NCBI GenBank assembly: GCA_035718045.1
Contig: DASTHV010000029.1
Coordinates: forward strand, 1-7,125
DNA length: 7,125 bases
From: DASTHV01 sp035718045
GTDB taxonomy: Bacteria > Patescibacteriota > Saccharimonadia > Saccharimonadales > UBA10212
Direction: 5' to 3'
Part shown: piece after piece, positions 4,712-7,125 of the stretch
How the letters are laid out: every line of letters begins with the position of its first letter
Numbering within the stretch: position 1 is the stretch's first letter
Program-made: the position numbers and the translations under genes
Notes under the pieces: model-generated
The model's input: the letters and a program-made list of their open reading frames with translations, nothing else
Database searches by the model: none
Told to the model about the DNA's origin: nothing

Positions 4712-5899
4712 TTATTGGGCGCAAATTTGACAGGCTTTTTCGGTTTCAAATTCAGCCACCCAATGCTTAGATGCCGGCCACCAGGGTTCGTAATCACGGT
4801 ACCCCCTTAAATCAGCCGCCGAGCGCAGCACCCAGCCTAAACGCCCATATATATGGGTCCGGTTCCAAAGGACAGCCGCCCAGTCCGGTCCCACCGGAAT
4901 TACATAGATCGGTTTTTTTGCTCGGTAAGCGCGCATCTGCTTGCCCTCTAGTTGACGTTTTAAGTTATCGGCCACAAAACTGGCATCGTAGAGGGCCGTT
5001 TGGGCCATGCCGGAATACTCGGTGTCGGCATTATCACCGATGATGTAAATGTCCGGTTCGGCCTGTAAGAATTCATTGACCTTAACCTTGCCATGACCAC
5101 CAAACTCGAATTTATTTTGACCGAAGAAGGGATTATTAGTAACGCCGGCCGTCCAAATCACGGTGTGGCTATCCAGTGGTTTGTCGTTGACCATTAGGCT
5201 GTCGGCGGTGGCGGCTTGTACGGCTTGGCCCAGGTAAAGTTTAATACCGAGTTGGCGCAGCCGTTTTTGAACCGCCGTAGAATAAGGCCGCGGCATTCTA
5301 GGAGTCACCCGCGGGGCGGCTTCCACCAGATCGATATTAAGCGGCCGTTCGGACAGGCCGTGTTTTCGTGCTACGTGCCTAATATACGCTGGTAGCGCGC
5401 CGGCCAACTCTATACCCGTAGGGCCACCACCAATTACCACGTAATTCAAATCCGGTCTTCCGTCGTCAAGTAGCTGCTTATGGATATGATCGCGGAGTTT
5501 TTCGGCTTCATCTACGGTCTTGATCCCAAAGGAATATTTCTCCAACCCCTTGATTCCGAAATAATTCGTGACTACTCCTAGAGCGATAATCAGGACGTCG
5601 TAAGAATATTGCTTGCCAGAAACGCCGGTGATTTTGCGCTTGGTTCTATCCAGACTTTTGGCGGTGTCAGCGATGATATTAACCGGCTTGTCTTTAAAGA
5701 TTTCCGCCAACGGAATGCGGGCCGCCAGCAGATTACCACCAGTAGCTGCTTCATAAAGCGCCGGATAATAACGAAAATCATCGTGTTTGGAGAGCAGGGT
5801 GACGTTAAAGTTTGAGTTTTTAGTTAGCTCCAAAGCCGTTTTTAGGCCTCCAAAACCACCGCCTAAGATTAGAATTTTTGTCTTTTTTGCATTAGCCAT
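4712..5899 (-). CDS. NDH-2-like NAD(P)H dehydrogenase, FAD-dependent
   Basis: This 395-residue protein is a two-dinucleotide-binding-domain flavoprotein of the type II NADH dehydrogenase family, which oxidises NADH without proton pumping, normally reducing membrane quinone. The FAD Rossmann motif is 'ILGGGFGG' at 11-18. The NAD(P)H motif is 'VIGGGPTGIELAG' at 155-167, and the second FAD-contact motif is 'IYIIGDNAD' at 284-292, followed by 'MAQTALYDASFVADNL' (298-313). A family-like 'FRYYPALYEAATG' lies at 42-54. Trp/Tyr-rich C-terminal segments (340-380) fit a membrane-surface region. The protein ends with 'CQICAQ', a CxxC pair at 390 and 393. The start is placed at the ATG at 5899 because an extended -10 box ends 7 nt before it. 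An ATG at 5905 lies too close to that box, and a TTG at 5926 lies upstream of it. It precedes the RnfD-FNR gene by 46 bp on the same strand. Confidence 0.92.
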   Translation of the reverse strand: MANAKKTKILILGGGFGGLKTALELTKNSNFNVTLLSKHDDFRYYPALYEAATGGNLLAARIPLAEIFKDKPVNIIADTAKSLDRTKRKITGVSGKQYSYDVLIIALGVVTNYFGIKGLEKYSFGIKTVDEAEKLRDHIHKQLLDDGRPDLNYVVIGGGPTGIELAGALPAYIRHVARKHGLSERPLNIDLVEAAPRVTPRMPRPYSTAVQKRLRQLGIKLYLGQAVQAATADSLMVNDKPLDSHTVIWTAGVTNNPFFGQNKFEFGGHGKVKVNEFLQAEPDIYIIGDNADTEYSGMAQTALYDASFVADNLKRQLEGKQMRAYRAKKPIYVIPVGPDWAAVLWNRTHIYGRLGWVLRSAADLRGYRDYEPWWPASKHWVAEFETEKACQICAQ

Positions 5900-5906
5900 T
5901 ACCATT

Positions 5907-5915
5907 ATTTTATCA
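5907..5915 (-). promoter_or_regulatory. Extended -10 (TGA-TAAAAT) of NDH-2-like gene
   Basis: Read on the reverse strand, TGA precedes TAAAAT (five of six consensus), giving an extended -10 that ends 7 nt before the ATG at 5899. No Shine-Dalgarno lies between them, so the transcript is probably leaderless. This element decides between the three in-frame starts at 5926, 5905 and 5899. Confidence 0.5.
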
Positions 5916-5946
5916 AAAAAACACAATAGGAATTTACTATCCGCTT

Positions 5947-5955
5947 TGTTATCAT
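5947..5955 (+). promoter_or_regulatory. Extended -10 (TGT-TATCAT) of efflux gene
   Basis: TGT followed by TATCAT (five of six consensus) at 5950-5955 forms an extended -10 on the forward strand, about 30 bp upstream of the GTG at 5984. Transcription would start near 5962 and give a leader of about 20 nt containing a strong Shine-Dalgarno. An imperfect palindrome TCATT-G-AATGA (5952-5962) overlaps this box and could be a repressor site. Confidence 0.4.
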
Positions 5956-5973
5956 TGAATGAATCGTCAAAAC

Positions 5974-5980
5974 AGGGGGA
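5974..5980 (+). promoter_or_regulatory. Shine-Dalgarno AGGGGGA that sets the efflux gene start
   Basis: AGGGGGA ends 3 nt before the GTG at 5984. It is the only clear Shine-Dalgarno in the window. An in-frame TGA at 5960-5962 blocks upstream extension, so GTG 5984 is the only usual start codon between that stop and the conserved N-terminus. Confidence 0.6.
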
Positions 5981-5983
5981 AGC

Positions 5984-7125
5984 GTGGCCAAGGCCAAACG
6001 AGAACTATCGAAGCATTCGCAGAATAAATGGATACTCCTAGCATTGCTGGCTATGGCTCAGTTCATGGTGATACTGGACGTAACGATAGTTAACGTGGCT
6101 TTGCCAAGTATGGCTCGAGCGCTACATTTCGCGCCCAACAATCTGCAGTGGGTGGTCACCGCTTACACACTGACTTTTGGCGGCTTTTTGCTGCTGGGGG
6201 GCAGGGCCGCGGACCTATTCGGACGCCGGCGGATATTTATCGTTGCGGTATCGTCTTTCGCTATTATGTCTTTGCTCTGCGGCTTGGCTCAAACCGATAC
6301 CCAGGTGATTTTTGCCCGGGCTTTTCAGGGCTTGGCCGGAGCGATTATGTCACCGGCGGCCTTGTCTATCGTCCTGACGGAGTTCGCGGAAGGCAAAGAG
6401 CGTAATACCGCCTTGGGCGTCTGGGCCGGAGTGGCGGCTGGCGGCTCGGCCGTGGGCGTGTTGTTGGGAGGCGTACTGACACAGTACCTCAGCTGGCGCT
6501 GGAACTTCTTCGTAAATGTGCCGGTCGGTATTCTGGTAGTAGTGTCTGCTATTCGTTTATTGCCGCATCACGAGGGCGAAGAAAACCATAAAGTTCGGCT
6601 GGACCTGCCCGGCGCCGTGGCAGCTACCCTGGGACTGATGGGTTTAGTTTACGGCTTGAGCAAAGCGCCGGCTGACGGTTGGGGCTCGGCCACCGTCTGG
6701 GGATTTATAGCCGCCGCGATTGTCTTGCTGGTCTTTTTTGTCTGGAACGAACGTCGCGCCGAACAACCTCTGATGCCGCTCAGCCTATTCCGTATTCGCA
6801 ATGTCGCTGGCGGCAATGGCACGGCTCTGGCGATAGCCTGCACGCTGTTTTCGATGTTCTTTTTCGTGACGCTTTATGTACAGACCGTCTTGGGCTACGG
6901 ACCGGCCAAAGCTGGTGTGTCTTTTCTACCGGTCACGTTCGTTATCGCTATGACATCGGCATTCGTCTCCAAAAAAGTAAACAAAATTGGCTACAAGCCC
7001 TTTTTGGTAGCCGGCCCGGCAGTATTGGCGGTGGGCCTGCTTACTCTGAGCCTGCTGATGAAAGTTGGCGGTAATTATTGGCATAACGTTTTCCCTGGTT
7101 TGGTACTTATCGCTCTTGGCATGGG
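5984..7125 (+). CDS. MFS efflux transporter, DHA2 (EmrB/QacA-like) family, 5' part
   Basis: The frame from GTG 5984 stays open to the window edge, giving about 380 residues of a transporter that is usually 450-530 long with 14 membrane helices. It is a proton-driven inner-membrane drug or metabolite exporter by family. Helix 1 carries 'LDVTIVNVALPSM' (31-43, DHA2 motif D1). 'GGRAADLFGRRRIF' (72-85) is the MFS motif A loop between helices 2 and 3. 'ARAFQGLAGA' (111-120) is motif B. 'GVWAGVAAGGSAVGVLLGG' (145-163) is motif C with Ser-Ala where Gly-Pro is usual. 'SWRWNFFVNVPVG' (170-182) is highly typical of DHA2. The substrate cannot be read from sequence. It is divergent from the NDH-2-like gene, 84 bp away, and has its own promoter and Shine-Dalgarno. 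No adjacent regulator is visible. Confidence 0.94.
   Translation, partial: MAKAKRELSKHSQNKWILLALLAMAQFMVILDVTIVNVALPSMARALHFAPNNLQWVVTAYTLTFGGFLLLGGRAADLFGRRRIFIVAVSSFAIMSLLCGLAQTDTQVIFARAFQGLAGAIMSPAALSIVLTEFAEGKERNTALGVWAGVAAGGSAVGVLLGGVLTQYLSWRWNFFVNVPVGILVVVSAIRLLPHHEGEENHKVRLDLPGAVAATLGLMGLVYGLSKAPADGWGSATVWGFIAAAIVLLVFFVWNERRAEQPLMPLSLFRIRNVAGGNGTALAIACTLFSMFFFVTLYVQTVLGYGPAKAGVSFLPVTFVIAMTSAFVSKKVNKIGYKPFLVAGPAVLAVGLLTLSLLMKVGGNYWHNVFPGLVLIALGM

Noticed and set aside
5900..5926. Longer NDH-2-like protein from TTG 5926 or ATG 5905
   Set aside because: The extended -10 box at 5907-5915 lies inside or directly against these starts, and the FAD-binding fold begins a few residues after ATG 5899.
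1..7125. Mobile element, CRISPR array or prophage signature
   Set aside because: No transposase, integrase, terminal repeats or regularly spaced repeats were seen. Topoisomerase IB resembles tyrosine recombinases in fold but has the topoisomerase-specific N-terminal domain and catalytic set.

Overview
The window reads as a chromosomal segment of a compact bacterial genome. Genes are tightly packed, UGA is used as a stop codon, no tRNA, rRNA, CRISPR array or insertion sequence is visible, and most genes lack a Shine-Dalgarno sequence. Gene content (a minimal flavin-based electron transfer set, a type II NADH dehydrogenase-like protein, a short ApbE, a poxvirus-like topoisomerase IB and a small 'IPYVRD...KTKPH' membrane protein) and protein style suggest Patescibacteria/CPR, perhaps a Saccharibacteria-like lineage. 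That placement is inference from protein resemblance only.

Layout. 1-219 (-): 5' part of a small multi-pass membrane protein. 301-846 (+): unrecognised 181-aa protein with a possible Cys-His papain-like core. 869-1852 (-): complete DNA topoisomerase IB with all catalytic residues. 1951-2382 (+) and 2392-3084 (+): a two-gene unit of a membrane-anchored FMN-binding-domain protein and its presumed flavin transferase ApbE. 3172-4665 (-): an RnfD/NqrB-like membrane domain fused to a ferredoxin-NADP reductase (FNR)-type FAD/NAD(P)H module. 4712-5899 (-): NDH-2-like FAD/NAD(P)H oxidoreductase, just upstream of and co-oriented with the fusion gene. 5984-7125 (+): start of a DHA2-type (EmrB/QacA-like) efflux transporter, running off the window. 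An 87-bp gap between apbE and the fusion gene lies inside a large potential RNA fold (about 3063-3164).

How the genes fit together. Four adjacent genes (1951-5899) form a probable flavin-based membrane redox module. ApbE would attach FMN to the Thr of the SGAT motif in the FMN-binding protein. The RnfD-FNR fusion could take electrons from NAD(P)H on the cytoplasmic side and pass them through the membrane domain to the FMN protein outside. The NDH-2-like enzyme is a second NADH entry point, probably to quinone. The genes normally found in full Nqr or Rnf complexes (NqrA, D, E; RnfA, B, C, E) are not in this window, so this looks like a collapsed, two-polypeptide version of that architecture.

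Regulation. Five genes have a -10-like hexamer only 6-8 nt before an ATG with no Shine-Dalgarno, which is the geometry of leaderless mRNAs. Only the efflux gene has a clear Shine-Dalgarno and a GTG start. The 8-bp palindrome TCAGCTGA was found by eye only twice, upstream of the FMN-binding gene and upstream of the fusion gene, so a shared regulator of the two redox units is possible.
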